Source: Alphaproteobacteria bacterium
GTDB lineage: Bacteria; Pseudomonadota; Alphaproteobacteria; Caulobacterales; Aquidulcibacteraceae
Direction: 5' to 3'
Length of the DNA: 35,423 bases
NCBI GenBank assembly: GCA_016124255.1
Contig: WGOB01000084.1
Location: 1-35,423 of the forward strand
The notes beneath the pieces were generated by a model, which had not been told where the DNA came from, ran no database searches, and worked only from the letters and a program-made list of their open reading frames with translations. Both the position numbers and the translations under genes were made by a program. Positions within the stretch are counted from its first letter, which is position 1. Each line of letters begins with the position of its first letter. This document shows, in pieces, positions 7,487 through 15,118 of this stretch.

Positions 7487-8095
7487 TCACACCATGTCGG
7501 CGACGGCGAGCATCAAGGCGGGCGCGAACAGCGGCGAGAGCGATGCGTCCGGCTTCACTTGCTCTGCAGGAGGATAATCGCCCGCGTTCGGATTGCGGAA
7601 CACGTGCACGATCGCGTGCTGCACGTCGACCACCCAATATTCGGGAATGCCCGCGGCGGCGTACTTTCCACGCTTCTCGCCGAGATCGTCGGGAAGCGAG
7701 GAATGCGCGACTTCTACCACCAGGACCACATCTTCGCCCGTTGGCCGCCGCTCGCGACTCAAGGGAAGGCGGGCGATCATCAAGTCCGGCTGGCGCAGGT
7801 CGCTGTCCCCGATCTGTAGACCGCCGCCGGGCGCCACGCGAAATTCCGCCCTGAGTCCAGCCTCGGCGAGGCCTAGAACCAGCAATTCGTTGATGCGAGA
7901 TTCCGCATCGATGTGCGGCGCTCCCGGAGGCGGCGTCATCATGATCCTCCCGTCCCAGAGTTCATGCTTGCCGGGCTCGTTGAGCAGGCCCGCTTCGGCC
8001 ATACGGTCGAACTCAGCGACGGTCAGTCGCTTTTCGCGCGCGGGAAAATCCGTCGCCTCCTGCCTCCTCAAAGTGGGACGCGCGTCGTCTGCCAT
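7487..8095 (-). CDS. Uma2 family protein (DUF820, putative PD-(D/E)xK endonuclease)
   Basis: 202 residues, typical Uma2 size. Family pattern visible: LTVAEFDRMAEAG and HELWDGRIMMTPPP at the N-terminus, DLRQPDLMIARLP (the PD of the PD-ExK core, near residue 103), VVLVVEVAHSSL (ExV strand, near 125), KRGKYAAAGIPEYWVVDV (Lys/Tyr helix and final strand). Uma2 proteins have a restriction-endonuclease-like fold and are widespread, often in multiple copies; their roles are mostly unproven. The gene starts 38 bases after the acyl-CoA dehydrogenase (8134-9330) stop and ends 216 bases before the RT-TIR start, same strand. It may be part of the same acquired cassette, but a functional link with the retron is only inference. 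Confidence 0.9.
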   Translation of the reverse strand: MADDARPTLRRQEATDFPAREKRLTVAEFDRMAEAGLLNEPGKHELWDGRIMMTPPPGAPHIDAESRINELLVLGLAEAGLRAEFRVAPGGGLQIGDSDLRQPDLMIARLPLSRERRPTGEDVVLVVEVAHSSLPDDLGEKRGKYAAAGIPEYWVVDVQHAIVHVFRNPNAGDYPPAEQVKPDASLSPLFAPALMLAVADMV

Positions 8096-8133
8096 GGCCT
8101 GGAGCTTACCTCATTGGGCGCGTCCAAGCCACC

Positions 8134-9330
8134 TCAGAGGCCGAGCACCATCTTGGCGATGATGTTGCGCTGGATCTCGTTGGAGCCGCCATAAATCGAT
8201 GTCTTGCGCATGTTGAAATAGTTCGGCGCGGCGTGGTGGGCGTAGTCGGGGCCGATCCCGAATTCGTTGCCCCCGTCCTGCGGAAAGCCGCGGAAATACG
8301 GCGCCGCGTAATGGTTCACGGCCTCCAAAGTGAGCTCGGTCAGGCGCTGCTGGATCTCGGTGCCCTTGATCTTGAGCAGCGAGGATTCCACGCCCGGTCC
8401 CTTGCCCGCCTGCTCGCTCGCGAGTGTGCGCAGCTCGGTGTACTCCAGCGCCGTCAGATCGATCTCGAGTTCCGCCACCTTGCGCTTGAACTCGCTGTCT
8501 TGCAGCAGCGGCTTGCCGTCGTCGCCGAGTTCGGTGTTGGCGATGGTTTTGAGGCGGTTGACCGCATTCTTGGAACGCGCGACGCCGGCGATGCCGGAGC
8601 GCTCGTGCACCAGCAGATATTTAGCGCAGGTCCAGCCCTTGTTCTCCTCGCCGACGAGGTTTTCGACCGGCACTTCGACATTGTCGAGGAAGACGTCGTT
8701 CACTTCGTGGCCGCCATCGAGCATAATGATCGGGCGCACCGTGACGCCGGGCGATCTCATGTCGATCAGCAGGAAGGAGATGCCTTCCTGCTTCTTCGCC
8801 GCCGGATCGGTCCGTACAAGGAAGAATCCCCAATCGGCGAATTGCGCCAGCGTCGTCCAGGTCTTTTGGCCGTTGACGATGTATTTGTCCCCTTGGCGCA
8901 CGGCGCTCGTGCGCAGGCCCGCGAGGTCGGAGCCCGCGCCCGGCTCGCTGTAGCCCTGGCACCACCAATCATCGCCGTTGTAGATGCGCGGGAGGAAGCG
9001 CTCCTTCTGCGCCTGCGTGCCGAACGCCATGATGACGGGCGCGACCATCGCGATCCCGAACGGCAGAATCGGCGTCGTCTCCGCACGCGCGCATTCCTCG
9101 TTCCAGATGTATTTCTGCGTCGGCGTCCAGCCGGGGCCGCCCCACTCCGTCGGCCAGGACGGCGCCACCCAGCCCTTCTCTGCAAGAATCTTGTGCCAGG
9201 CGAGGAAGTCCTCTTTCGCCATCTGGTCGCGCGACGTCTTCTCGCGGAGATAGGCGGGGAAGCTGTCGCGGATGAACGCGCGCACTTCGTCGCGGAAGGC
9301 GAGCTCCTCGGGGGTGAATTCCAGATTCAT
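8134..9330 (-). CDS. Acyl-CoA dehydrogenase (long-type subunit)
   Basis: 398 residues, full length. N-terminus MNLEFTPEELAFRDEVRAF; middle domain with WWCQGYSEPGAGSDLAGLRT (FAD/substrate motif, near residue 127) and NGQKTWTTLAQFADWGFFLVRTD; C-terminal domain ending NYFNMRKTSIYGGSNEIQRNIIAKMVLGL. The YGGSNEIQRN segment is the classic C-terminal FAD-contact motif. Catalyses FAD-dependent acyl-CoA oxidation, electrons passing to ETF. The ~400-residue type commonly works with a ~380-residue partner encoded next door; the likely partner here is at 4344-5480, on the far side of the Uma2/RT-TIR genes. The ATG is preceded by GAGGATGCGCC. Exact substrate unknown. Confidence 0.95.
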   Translation of the reverse strand: MNLEFTPEELAFRDEVRAFIRDSFPAYLREKTSRDQMAKEDFLAWHKILAEKGWVAPSWPTEWGGPGWTPTQKYIWNEECARAETTPILPFGIAMVAPVIMAFGTQAQKERFLPRIYNGDDWWCQGYSEPGAGSDLAGLRTSAVRQGDKYIVNGQKTWTTLAQFADWGFFLVRTDPAAKKQEGISFLLIDMRSPGVTVRPIIMLDGGHEVNDVFLDNVEVPVENLVGEENKGWTCAKYLLVHERSGIAGVARSKNAVNRLKTIANTELGDDGKPLLQDSEFKRKVAELEIDLTALEYTELRTLASEQAGKGPGVESSLLKIKGTEIQQRLTELTLEAVNHYAAPYFRGFPQDGGNEFGIGPDYAHHAAPNYFNMRKTSIYGGSNEIQRNIIAKMVLGL

Positions 9331-9388
9331 GGCGCATCCTCGGTCGCTGGCGAAGCGCTCAGGACCGTACCGGCGCCTCGAAGCGCGA

Positions 9389-9730
9389 CTATAGAATGGC
9401 GCGCTGGCGCATCAAGGCGCGGTCGGGGATGGCGTCGGCGGTCGCGCCGCTGCGGCGGCGCACGCAGGCTTCGCGGCCCATGCAGGCCATCGCGCGATCG
9501 GCTTCGGGCTCCTCGCGGGCGACGCGCTCTTCGCGGGGAGCGGCGCCCGGCCGCTCCGCCTCCAGGATCGGTTCGGGCGCGGCGCGGCGCGCGCTGGCGT
9601 GAACGGCGGAGGCCGGCGCGCCTGCGCCGTCGACGCCAAGCGGTTCTTCAAGCCCAGTGCGGGCCTGCGCGCCTGCGGCGGCGGCCGTCCAGACGGCCAT
9701 GGCCGTGATCGACACAGCGAGCCAGCGCAT
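9389..9730 (-). CDS. Small secreted protein of unknown function
   Basis: 113 residues from the ATG at 9728-9730, which has GGAGG six bases upstream; a GTG one codon earlier is the alternative start. Residues 1-24 (MRWLAVSITAMAVWTAAAAGAQA) form a signal peptide with an AQA cleavage site. The mature part is Ala/Arg/Glu-rich and low in complexity. It ends in a Cys-containing segment (MACMGREACVRRRSG) whose two cysteines could pair. No family recognised. The signal peptide and ribosome binding site argue for a real gene. The similar small secreted gene at 9815-10162 lies just upstream, 84 bases away, and may be in the same transcript. Confidence 0.6.
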   Translation of the reverse strand: MRWLAVSITAMAVWTAAAAGAQARTGLEEPLGVDGAGAPASAVHASARRAAPEPILEAERPGAAPREERVAREEPEADRAMACMGREACVRRRSGATADAIPDRALMRQRAIL

Positions 9731-9814
9731 CACATTCCTCCCTCTGCGCAGCGCCTCAGGCGCCGCTTGATTGCGCCGCGCAACCCCGAAGGATCAGCCG
9801 GCGCTTCGACACGG

Positions 9815-10162
9815 TCAAGCTGGACCGCCGTTCCCATTCCCGTGAGCCACGTCGCCGAAGCCGCACACGGCGTCGCGGGCGGGGCGCAGGCGGTCGCGGT
9901 CGCTGGTGCGGGCGAGCGCGGCGACTTCCCCGATTTCGGCGCGGGCGCGGGCGATCGCGCCGTCGGACTGGTCGTGCTGAGCGAACGCGAGCCGGCCGCG
10001 GACGGCGGCGGCGTCACGGCCATTGGAAACGGCCTGGTCCAGCGCCACGCATTGGACCGCGTTGACGAACTCGGTCTCGTTCATGCTCGGGGCGGTTGCG
10101 CTGAGCGCGAACGGCGCGGCAATGGCGGCGACGGCGAATGTGGCGATGGCGGCGAAACGCAT
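9815..10162 (-). CDS. Small secreted protein of unknown function
   Basis: 115 residues from the ATG at 10160-10162, with GAGGGAGAT upstream. MRFAAIATFAVAAIAAPFALSA is a signal peptide (cleavage near residue 22-24). The mature part includes NAVQCVALDQAVSNG and a C-terminal AVCGFGDVAHG, giving two Cys that could form a disulfide; most of the rest is predicted helical (Ala/Arg/Glu-rich). Not recognised as a known family. The frame extends far upstream in the track, but the signal peptide and ribosome binding site fix this start. The 197-base spacer upstream contains palindromes and AT-rich direct repeats shared with the divergent DUF1289 gene. Confidence 0.65.
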   Translation of the reverse strand: MRFAAIATFAVAAIAAPFALSATAPSMNETEFVNAVQCVALDQAVSNGRDAAAVRGRLAFAQHDQSDGAIARARAEIGEVAALARTSDRDRLRPARDAVCGFGDVAHGNGNGGPA

Positions 10163-10359
10163 ATCAATCTCCCTCGGATGCTGACCGTCCCTCTCGGGTC
10201 CGGTCGCCGCTCCTTGGGAGATGCACCGCCGGGCGGGGCTGGATGCATCTCCCTCGGAGCAGGACGATATCGATATACGATAACTCGCATCGTTTTTCAA
10301 TATGGCCTTATTGCTTTTCAATGCATCCTGGGGGCCTGGGTGCAGGTAAAGACAGCAGC
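10163..10359. promoter_or_regulatory. Divergent promoter region with palindromes and 21-bp-spaced repeats
   Basis: This 197-base spacer separates the secreted-protein gene (minus) from the DUF1289 gene (plus). It holds a 10-bp inverted repeat GGGAGATGCA/TGCATCTCCC (10216-10225, 10244-10253), a short palindrome TATCG-ATATA-CGATA (10268-10282), and two TTTTCAAT copies starting 21 bases apart (10294 and 10315). The stretch 10265-10322 is much richer in A/T than its surroundings, as promoters are. No convincing -35/-10 pair was identified. The palindrome resembles operators of small dimeric repressors in general shape only; no regulator gene adjoins it. Confidence 0.35.
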
Positions 10360-10551
10360 ATGTCCGCGCCGCCGACCGTTTCGACGCCTTGCATCCGCAT
10401 CTGCGCCGTGAGCGCGCGCCATGGGCTGTGCATCGGTTGCGGGCGGACATTGAAAGAAATCGGCGGCTGGGGCGCTTTGTCTGAGGCCGAGCGCCTCGAG
10501 ATCATGCGCGCCCTGCCCGGCCGCCTGGAGGCGGCTCAGGACGGCGGCTAA
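10360..10551 (+). CDS. DUF1289 domain-containing protein
   Basis: 63 residues. The Cys pattern CIRICAVSARHGLCIGCGRTLKEIGGW (four Cys from about residue 11 to 27) followed by LSEAERLEIMRALPGRL is diagnostic of DUF1289, a short, probably metal-binding cytoplasmic protein of unknown function. Such genes are common in proteobacteria, frequently near RNA-modification or housekeeping genes. The ATG at 10360 has only a weak AGGT-type ribosome binding site, but it gives the typical length. The TAA overlaps the convergent dusA stop by four bases (10548-10551), so there is no room for an intergenic terminator between them. Confidence 0.88.
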   Translation: MSAPPTVSTPCIRICAVSARHGLCIGCGRTLKEIGGWGALSEAERLEIMRALPGRLEAAQDGG

Positions 10552-11552
10552 CCGACCGTCGCCGGCGCGCGGGTCGCGGCGCCCATCTCGGCCAGGGCTG
10601 CATGGATGACCTCGAGCCCGGCGCCCCGCCGCGGCGCGTCTTCCGAGATCCGCCGCCGCCAAAGCCGCCCCCCCGGCAAGCCGTGAAAGAGCCCGAGCAT
10701 CGGCCGCGCCATCGCATGGAGCGGCGTCCCCGCAGCGAGGCCCCGCGCGAGGTAAGGCAGATGGCGTTCGACCGCCTCGATAAGGGAGGCGCTTGGGGCC
10801 GCTTCGCCGAAGACGAGTGGATCGACGTCCATCAGCACGGCGGGCCGCTGATAGGCGGCGCGTCCGAGCATCGCGCCGTCGAGGCCGGCGCCGTGATCGC
10901 GCGCGTCGGCGACGTCGCGCAGCCCCCCGTTGAGCACGATCGTCAAATCCGGCCGCGCGCGCTTCAGGCGATGCACGAGCGCGTAATCGAGCGGCGGGAT
11001 TTCGCGGTTCTCTTTCGGTGAAAGGCCCTCAAGCCACGCCTTGCGCGCATGCACGATGAACGTCGTGCAGCCGGCGTTCGCCACCGCCTCAACAAAGGCG
11101 AACAGCGATTGCTCCGGGTCCTGATCATCGACGCCGAGGCGGTGCTTGACGGTGACGGGGATATCTGGCGCAGCCCCCGCCATCGCGCTCCAGAGCGACG
11201 CAACGAGCGCCGGCTCGCGCATGAGGCACGCGCCGAAGCGGCCGGATTGAACACGGTCCGACGGGCAGCCGACATTGAGATTGATCTCGTCATAGCCCGC
11301 ACGCGCGCCGATCGCGGCGGCGCGCGCAAGGCGCTCGGGCTCGGCGCCGCCCAATTGCAGCGCGACCGGATGCTCGACCGGCGAAAAGCCGATCAGCCGG
11401 TCGCGGTCGCCGTGCAGCACCGCGTCGGCCGTGACCATTTCGGTGTAGAGCAGCGCCCGCCGCGTCAGCGCCCGATGAAACGCCCGGCAATGCCGATCCG
11501 TCCAATCCATCATGGGAGCGACGGCGAGCTTATGACTGACGTAATCGATCAT
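10548..11552 (-). CDS. dusA: tRNA-dihydrouridine(20/20a) synthase DusA
   Basis: 334 residues, usual DusA length. FMN-dependent reduction of uridines in the tRNA D-loop. Visible signatures: LAVAPMMDWTDRHCRAFHR (residues 9-27, DusA-specific N-terminus), ALQLGGAEPERLARAA (FMN/barrel strand), NLNVGCPSDRVQSGRFGACLM (91-111; Cys96 is the catalytic acid), VKHRLG, and HARKAWLEGLSPKENREIPPLDY, which separates DusA from DusB/C. ILNGGL and GAMLGRAAYQRP complete the phosphate-binding strands. No strong ribosome binding site precedes the ATG at 11552. The stop overlaps that of the convergent DUF1289 gene. Confidence 0.95.
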   Translation of the reverse strand: MIDYVSHKLAVAPMMDWTDRHCRAFHRALTRRALLYTEMVTADAVLHGDRDRLIGFSPVEHPVALQLGGAEPERLARAAAIGARAGYDEINLNVGCPSDRVQSGRFGACLMREPALVASLWSAMAGAAPDIPVTVKHRLGVDDQDPEQSLFAFVEAVANAGCTTFIVHARKAWLEGLSPKENREIPPLDYALVHRLKRARPDLTIVLNGGLRDVADARDHGAGLDGAMLGRAAYQRPAVLMDVDPLVFGEAAPSASLIEAVERHLPYLARGLAAGTPLHAMARPMLGLFHGLPGGRLWRRRISEDAPRRGAGLEVIHAALAEMGAATRAPATVG

Positions 11553-11665
11553 CTGACGTTTTCTGCGGAAGACCAGCTCTAGTGCAGATTGGGCCGGTTG
11601 AGAACGGGCGGGCGGCTGCGCTCCGCTACATAATGACCGATCCGACTGAAGGCGGGCTGACGACG

Positions 11666-12553
11666 CTATTCAACGAGGAGCCGCCGGTATTTGAGCGGCG
11701 ACAATCCAAGCTGTTGCGTGAACGCCGCCGTGAAGTGCGGCTGATTGGCGAACCCCAATTCGAGCGCGATCTCGGCAATCCCGCGCGTGGGATCCTCAAG
11801 CCAGCTCATGCCGCGCCGGATGCGGCGCTCCAGCAGGTAGGCGTGCGGCCGCCTGCCGAGAGCGCGTCGGAACGCCGTGCGAAATCTTTTCACCGGCATG
11901 GCGAGCGCATCGGCCATGTCTTTGACGCTGGCGTGCTCAGCGCCCAACGCGCTGATCCGCGCGTCCACGATCGCGATGTCGCGCGATGAGAGCGCCGGCG
12001 CCGCCGCGGACTTCTCCGGTATGCCGCTGAGCGCGCGCAAGCCTTCGATCAACGCGAGCGCCGCCGCCTCGATCGCATCGTCTGAAACCGCGCCCGGCAA
12101 TCCCGCCGCGCGCCACATGCCGAGAGCCAGGCGCGTGGCGGTCGGGCTGTGGGCGTAGCGATCATGGAGGCGGCCGAAATCCAGCGGCACGTCGCTGCCG
12201 AACGCCTCCGCCAGACGGGCGACGGGCAAGCCGATGACCAGCATCTGACTTGGGCCGTCGACCTGAAAGAGCCCTGTGGCGCGGTGCGGCGACACGCCGA
12301 TGTCGCCGGGCAGCCGCGCCGCGGTCTGATTCCACGCGCCGCCGCCCCACCGCCACCGCGCCTTTGAGGCGCCGCCCAGCACAAGCCCCACCAGCAATTC
12401 GTCGACCGCGGGGTCTTCGTCTTCGTGCGCGTCCTGGCGGACCTTGAGCAGACGGACCGGCAGCCGCCCGCCGAGCCGGGATTCATGACGAAAGCGCGAC
12501 ATTGCGCTTGCGGCGAAGAAATCGAGATAGCTTGCGTAGTTCGGCGAGATCAT
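11666..12553 (-). CDS. AraC family transcriptional regulator
   Basis: 295 residues from the ATG at 12551-12553 (MISPNYASYLDFFAAS). An in-frame extension upstream would run into the divergent gene's promoter, and a second ATG 17 codons downstream (MSRFRHESR) is also possible. The C-terminal ~100 residues are the AraC/XylS double helix-turn-helix: ASVKDMADALAMPVKRFRTAFRRALGRRPHAYLLERRIRRG, then IAEIALELGFANQPHFTAAFTQQLGLSPLKYRR. The N-terminal half is a probable effector-sensing domain of the cupin-like kind, not recognised more closely. It is divergent from the DUF4331/HupE cluster across 133 bases that contain two CGGCCGT boxes 21 bp apart. It is therefore the likely regulator of that cluster (inference). 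Confidence 0.92.
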   Translation of the reverse strand: MISPNYASYLDFFAASAMSRFRHESRLGGRLPVRLLKVRQDAHEDEDPAVDELLVGLVLGGASKARWRWGGGAWNQTAARLPGDIGVSPHRATGLFQVDGPSQMLVIGLPVARLAEAFGSDVPLDFGRLHDRYAHSPTATRLALGMWRAAGLPGAVSDDAIEAAALALIEGLRALSGIPEKSAAAPALSSRDIAIVDARISALGAEHASVKDMADALAMPVKRFRTAFRRALGRRPHAYLLERRIRRGMSWLEDPTRGIAEIALELGFANQPHFTAAFTQQLGLSPLKYRRLLVE

Positions 12554-12587
12554 GAGGCGGCGAGCATCGTGGACAGGCTCCTCGATG

Positions 12588-12615
12588 CGGCCGTTTTCTG
12601 AAAGATTTCGGCCGT
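12588..12615 (+). promoter_or_regulatory. Candidate AraC-type operator: two CGGCCGT boxes 21 bp apart
   Basis: CGGCCGT occurs at 12588-12594 and again at 12609-12615, in the 133-base spacer between the AraC-family gene and the divergent DUF4331 gene. Each copy is followed within a few bases by a TTTCT. A 21-bp repeat period (two helical turns) is the usual spacing of direct half-sites for AraC-family activators. CGGCCG is itself palindromic and the genome is GC-rich, so chance is possible. No -35/-10 assignment is made. Confidence 0.35.
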
Positions 12616-12686
12616 GCGGTTTCTCTACGCTGGTCGCGAGCGAGTGTCTGCACCCGTTCACGACAACCAACGGGGACCGCACACGC

Positions 12687-13793
12687 ATGGGCCATCACTT
12701 CGACTCGCCGGAATCGCGCGCCGACAGCCGGATCAACATCACCGACAATTACCTCTTCCACGCCCCGACCCCCGGCAACCTTATCGCCATCATGTGCGTG
12801 AGCCCGCTGGCGGGCCTGCCCTCGCCGTTCACGGGGACGCCGCAGGCGCGCACCTTCAGGCCGGGCTGCGCTTACGATTTCCGCTTCGACACTGACGGCG
12901 ATCTCAGGGTCGACTGCATCCTCCGTTTCATCTTCGACGGAGACGACGCGCCGCAAACCTGGCGCGCATTCTGGATCGAGGGCGACGAGGCCCGCGATCA
13001 TCACGGCAAGGGATCATTGATCGGCAGCGGGGTCGGTGAACAAACCGTCGCGCTGCCCAATGTCGGGCGCGCCTGGGTGGGCGACGCCGGCGATCCCTTC
13101 TGGCTCGACGCCGTCGCCGCCAAGACCTTCATCGATACACTGTTGGCCGGCGGCCCGTTCCAGCCTGATGCCTTCAGCACGGGATCGCCGACGACAGGCG
13201 CAACCAACGTCATCGCCATCGTCGTTGAGATCGCCGCCGATCGCCTGGCGCCGCACAAGCGCGGACTTTTTGGTGCAGGCAAGGCGCAACCAGGCGCGGG
13301 GCATATCGGCTTCTTCACCACCGTGTCCGCCGACGATCACGGTCATTGGACGCAGGTGCAACGCTGCGGCCGGCCCAACCTCGCGGCCACGTTCCTCGAT
13401 GACCCCAAGAATTCGCTGCTCTACAACACCAGCGATCCCGACGCCGACCTTGCGAATTTTGGCGCGCTCGTCGCCGACGCTACGGCGCAATTGGTGCGCC
13501 GCGCCGGAACCGCGCGCGATCCAGCAGGCTATGGCGCTCTGGTTGCGCGCACGTTGCTGCCAGACGTCATCCCGTTCGATGTTGATCACGCCGCAAGCTT
13601 CGGCTTCGCCGGCGTCAACGGACGCGGCCTCCGCGACGATTTCGGGGCGGTCGTCTATTCGGCGGTGTTCAATCACCCGATCCGCACCGCGCTCGCGCCG
13701 CTGGCCGATCTGCGCGATGATTGGCCTTATCTGCCGGCGCCGCGGCCGCTGCCTGCCGGGCCTGGCGTGGCTGTGCCGCCGCGCAACGCCTGA
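12687..13793 (+). CDS. DUF4331 family protein
   Basis: 368 residues from the ATG at 12687; the longer open frame upstream lacks coding character and runs into the AraC gene. The start MGHHFDSPESRADSRINITDNYLFHA matches the DUF4331 pattern of His/Asp-rich N-terminus followed by a D-x-x-D-x-Y/F segment. Family members have no established function. Also visible: FDTDGDLRVDCILRF (possible metal-binding Asp cluster), FWLDAVAAKTFIDTLLAGGPFQPDAF, and a C-terminal NHPIRTALAPLADLRDDWPYLP. Unlike many members it shows no signal peptide. It heads a plus-strand cluster with the HupE-like gene 21 bases downstream and divergent AraC control. A substrate cannot be assigned. Confidence 0.8.
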   Translation: MGHHFDSPESRADSRINITDNYLFHAPTPGNLIAIMCVSPLAGLPSPFTGTPQARTFRPGCAYDFRFDTDGDLRVDCILRFIFDGDDAPQTWRAFWIEGDEARDHHGKGSLIGSGVGEQTVALPNVGRAWVGDAGDPFWLDAVAAKTFIDTLLAGGPFQPDAFSTGSPTTGATNVIAIVVEIAADRLAPHKRGLFGAGKAQPGAGHIGFFTTVSADDHGHWTQVQRCGRPNLAATFLDDPKNSLLYNTSDPDADLANFGALVADATAQLVRRAGTARDPAGYGALVARTLLPDVIPFDVDHAASFGFAGVNGRGLRDDFGAVVYSAVFNHPIRTALAPLADLRDDWPYLPAPRPLPAGPGVAVPPRNA

Positions 13794-13814
13794 ACGCTCA
13801 CAGGGATGCATCAC

Positions 13815-14369
13815 ATGACGCAACAAACACATCGACGGCTTTGCGTGTCGCTTCTCCTCGCGGCGATCGCCTGCGCGGCGCCGGGCGACGCTCTGGCGCA
13901 CACCGGACACAGCGAGACAGCGAGTCTGTGGCGCGGCGCCATGCATCCCCTGACTGGCCTCGACCATATTCTGGCGATGGCGTTCATCGGCGCGGTTGCG
14001 GCGCTTTCGGGCGGACGCGCGCGCTGGGGCGTCCCGCTTGCCTTTCTCGCCATGATGCTCGCCGGCGCCGCAGCCGCCGGCGTGATGCATCCGCTGCCTT
14101 TTGTCGAAGCCGGCGTCACGGCCTCGGTGTTGATCGCGGGCGCCATGCTGTTCGCGCGCCTGCGCCCGCCCATGGCGATGACCACCGCGCTCATCGGGGC
14201 GTTCGGCGCGCTCCATGGATATGCGCATGGCGCGGAGATGGCGCCAAACATCGACAGCACACTCTATGCGATCGGCTTTCTCGCGACGAGCATGGCGCTC
14301 CTCGCAGCCGGTTTTGGCGCGGCCGTCCTTGTGCAGCGCGTCCGCCAGGCGGAAGGGGCGGCCTCTTGA
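13815..14369 (+). CDS. HupE/UreJ-like integral membrane protein
   Basis: 184 residues from the ATG at 13815, chosen because CAGGGATG places AGGG nine bases upstream; the ATG at 13806 has no spacing. After a signal-like start (RRLCVSLLLAAIACAAPGDALA) comes HTGHSETASLWRGAMHPLTGLDHILAMAFIGAVAAL, the typical HupE/UreJ histidine-rich segment (HPLTGLDHxLAM) at the first mature helix. Further helices carry GVMHPLPFVEAGVTASVLIAGAML and GAFGALHGYAHGAEMAP (second His cluster). About five to six membrane segments. HupE/UreJ proteins are nickel or cobalt permeases linked to hydrogenase/urease; neither enzyme is here, so the metal link is only by family. Its TGA overlaps the TTG start of the next gene. 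Confidence 0.9.
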   Translation: MTQQTHRRLCVSLLLAAIACAAPGDALAHTGHSETASLWRGAMHPLTGLDHILAMAFIGAVAALSGGRARWGVPLAFLAMMLAGAAAAGVMHPLPFVEAGVTASVLIAGAMLFARLRPPMAMTTALIGAFGALHGYAHGAEMAPNIDSTLYAIGFLATSMALLAAGFGAAVLVQRVRQAEGAAS

Positions 14370-15055
14370 GATTTCTCGCACTCCTGAAGCCCGCGCCCGG
14401 GACATCGCCGCAGGACTTTGCGCCGCTCATTGTCGACGAGGAGCGCGCGCTCTGGCCGATGTATCGCGATGGCGTCCTGCGCGAGATGCATTTCGACTCC
14501 GCCAAGCTCCTCGCGACGTTGGTCTTTGAGGTCGACGCCCAAACAGACGTCGAGGCGGCGCTGCACGCGTTGCCGATGGTGCGCGCTGGTCTTTTTCACG
14601 TTGAACTCGTTCGGCAGGGCGCATGGACGCCGCTTGAAGCCCTGTTCCGCGCGGACGCCGCCGAGGAAAGCGCAGCCGTCGCGGTCGTGCGCGGGATCTA
14701 TGACGCTGTGGCCCGCTCGGATTGGGATGGCGTCCTGGCCCGGCTTCACGCGGATGTGCTCTGCGAGCAATCGTCCGCCCTCCCGTTCGCGGGGGTGTGG
14801 CGCGGACATGACGGCTTCCAGAGGATGGGCGCCGCAATTTTTCGCGCGTGGCCAAACTTCACCGTCGAACCGTTGGCTTTCGCTCAAGCTGGCGACGTCG
14901 TGCTGGTGCTCACGCGGGTGAAAGGCGGCGACCCCGCCGCCGCTGCGGTCTTGGATCAGACCATGATCGAGTTCTGGAAGGTGGAGGGCGCGCAGGCGAC
15001 CGAATGCCGGCCCTTCTATTTCGACCCCGTCATCGCCGCGCAAAGCGCCGCCTGA
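14366..15055 (+). CDS. Two-domain protein: ABM/YCII-like N-terminal + SnoaL-like (NTF2 fold) C-terminal
   Basis: 229 residues from a TTG start at 14366 that overlaps the HupE stop (TTGA), with GGAAGGGG a few bases upstream. This start is the best choice because the open frame upstream is the shadow of hupE. Residues 1-95 (RFLALLKPAPGTSPQDFAPLIVDEERALWPMYRDGVLREMHF; VFEVDAQTDVEAALHALPMVRAGLFHVELV) resemble muconolactone-isomerase/YCII-type ferredoxin-like folds. Residues 105-222 (VVRGIYDAVARSDWDGVLARLHADVLCEQSS, VWRGHDGFQRMGAAIFRAWPNFTVEPLAF, DQTMIEFWKVEGAQATECRPFYFD) are a SnoaL-like polyketide-cyclase/ester-hydrolase fold. Activity unknown. It is translationally coupled to the HupE-like gene, so it belongs to that operon. 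Confidence 0.75.
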   Translation: MRFLALLKPAPGTSPQDFAPLIVDEERALWPMYRDGVLREMHFDSAKLLATLVFEVDAQTDVEAALHALPMVRAGLFHVELVRQGAWTPLEALFRADAAEESAAVAVVRGIYDAVARSDWDGVLARLHADVLCEQSSALPFAGVWRGHDGFQRMGAAIFRAWPNFTVEPLAFAQAGDVVLVLTRVKGGDPAAAAVLDQTMIEFWKVEGAQATECRPFYFDPVIAAQSAA

Positions 15056-15118
15056 GCCAGGCGGTGGGCGTTGGACGTTAAATGCCGTACGCTTCGGCAA
15101 GACCGTGTGGAGGCGACG

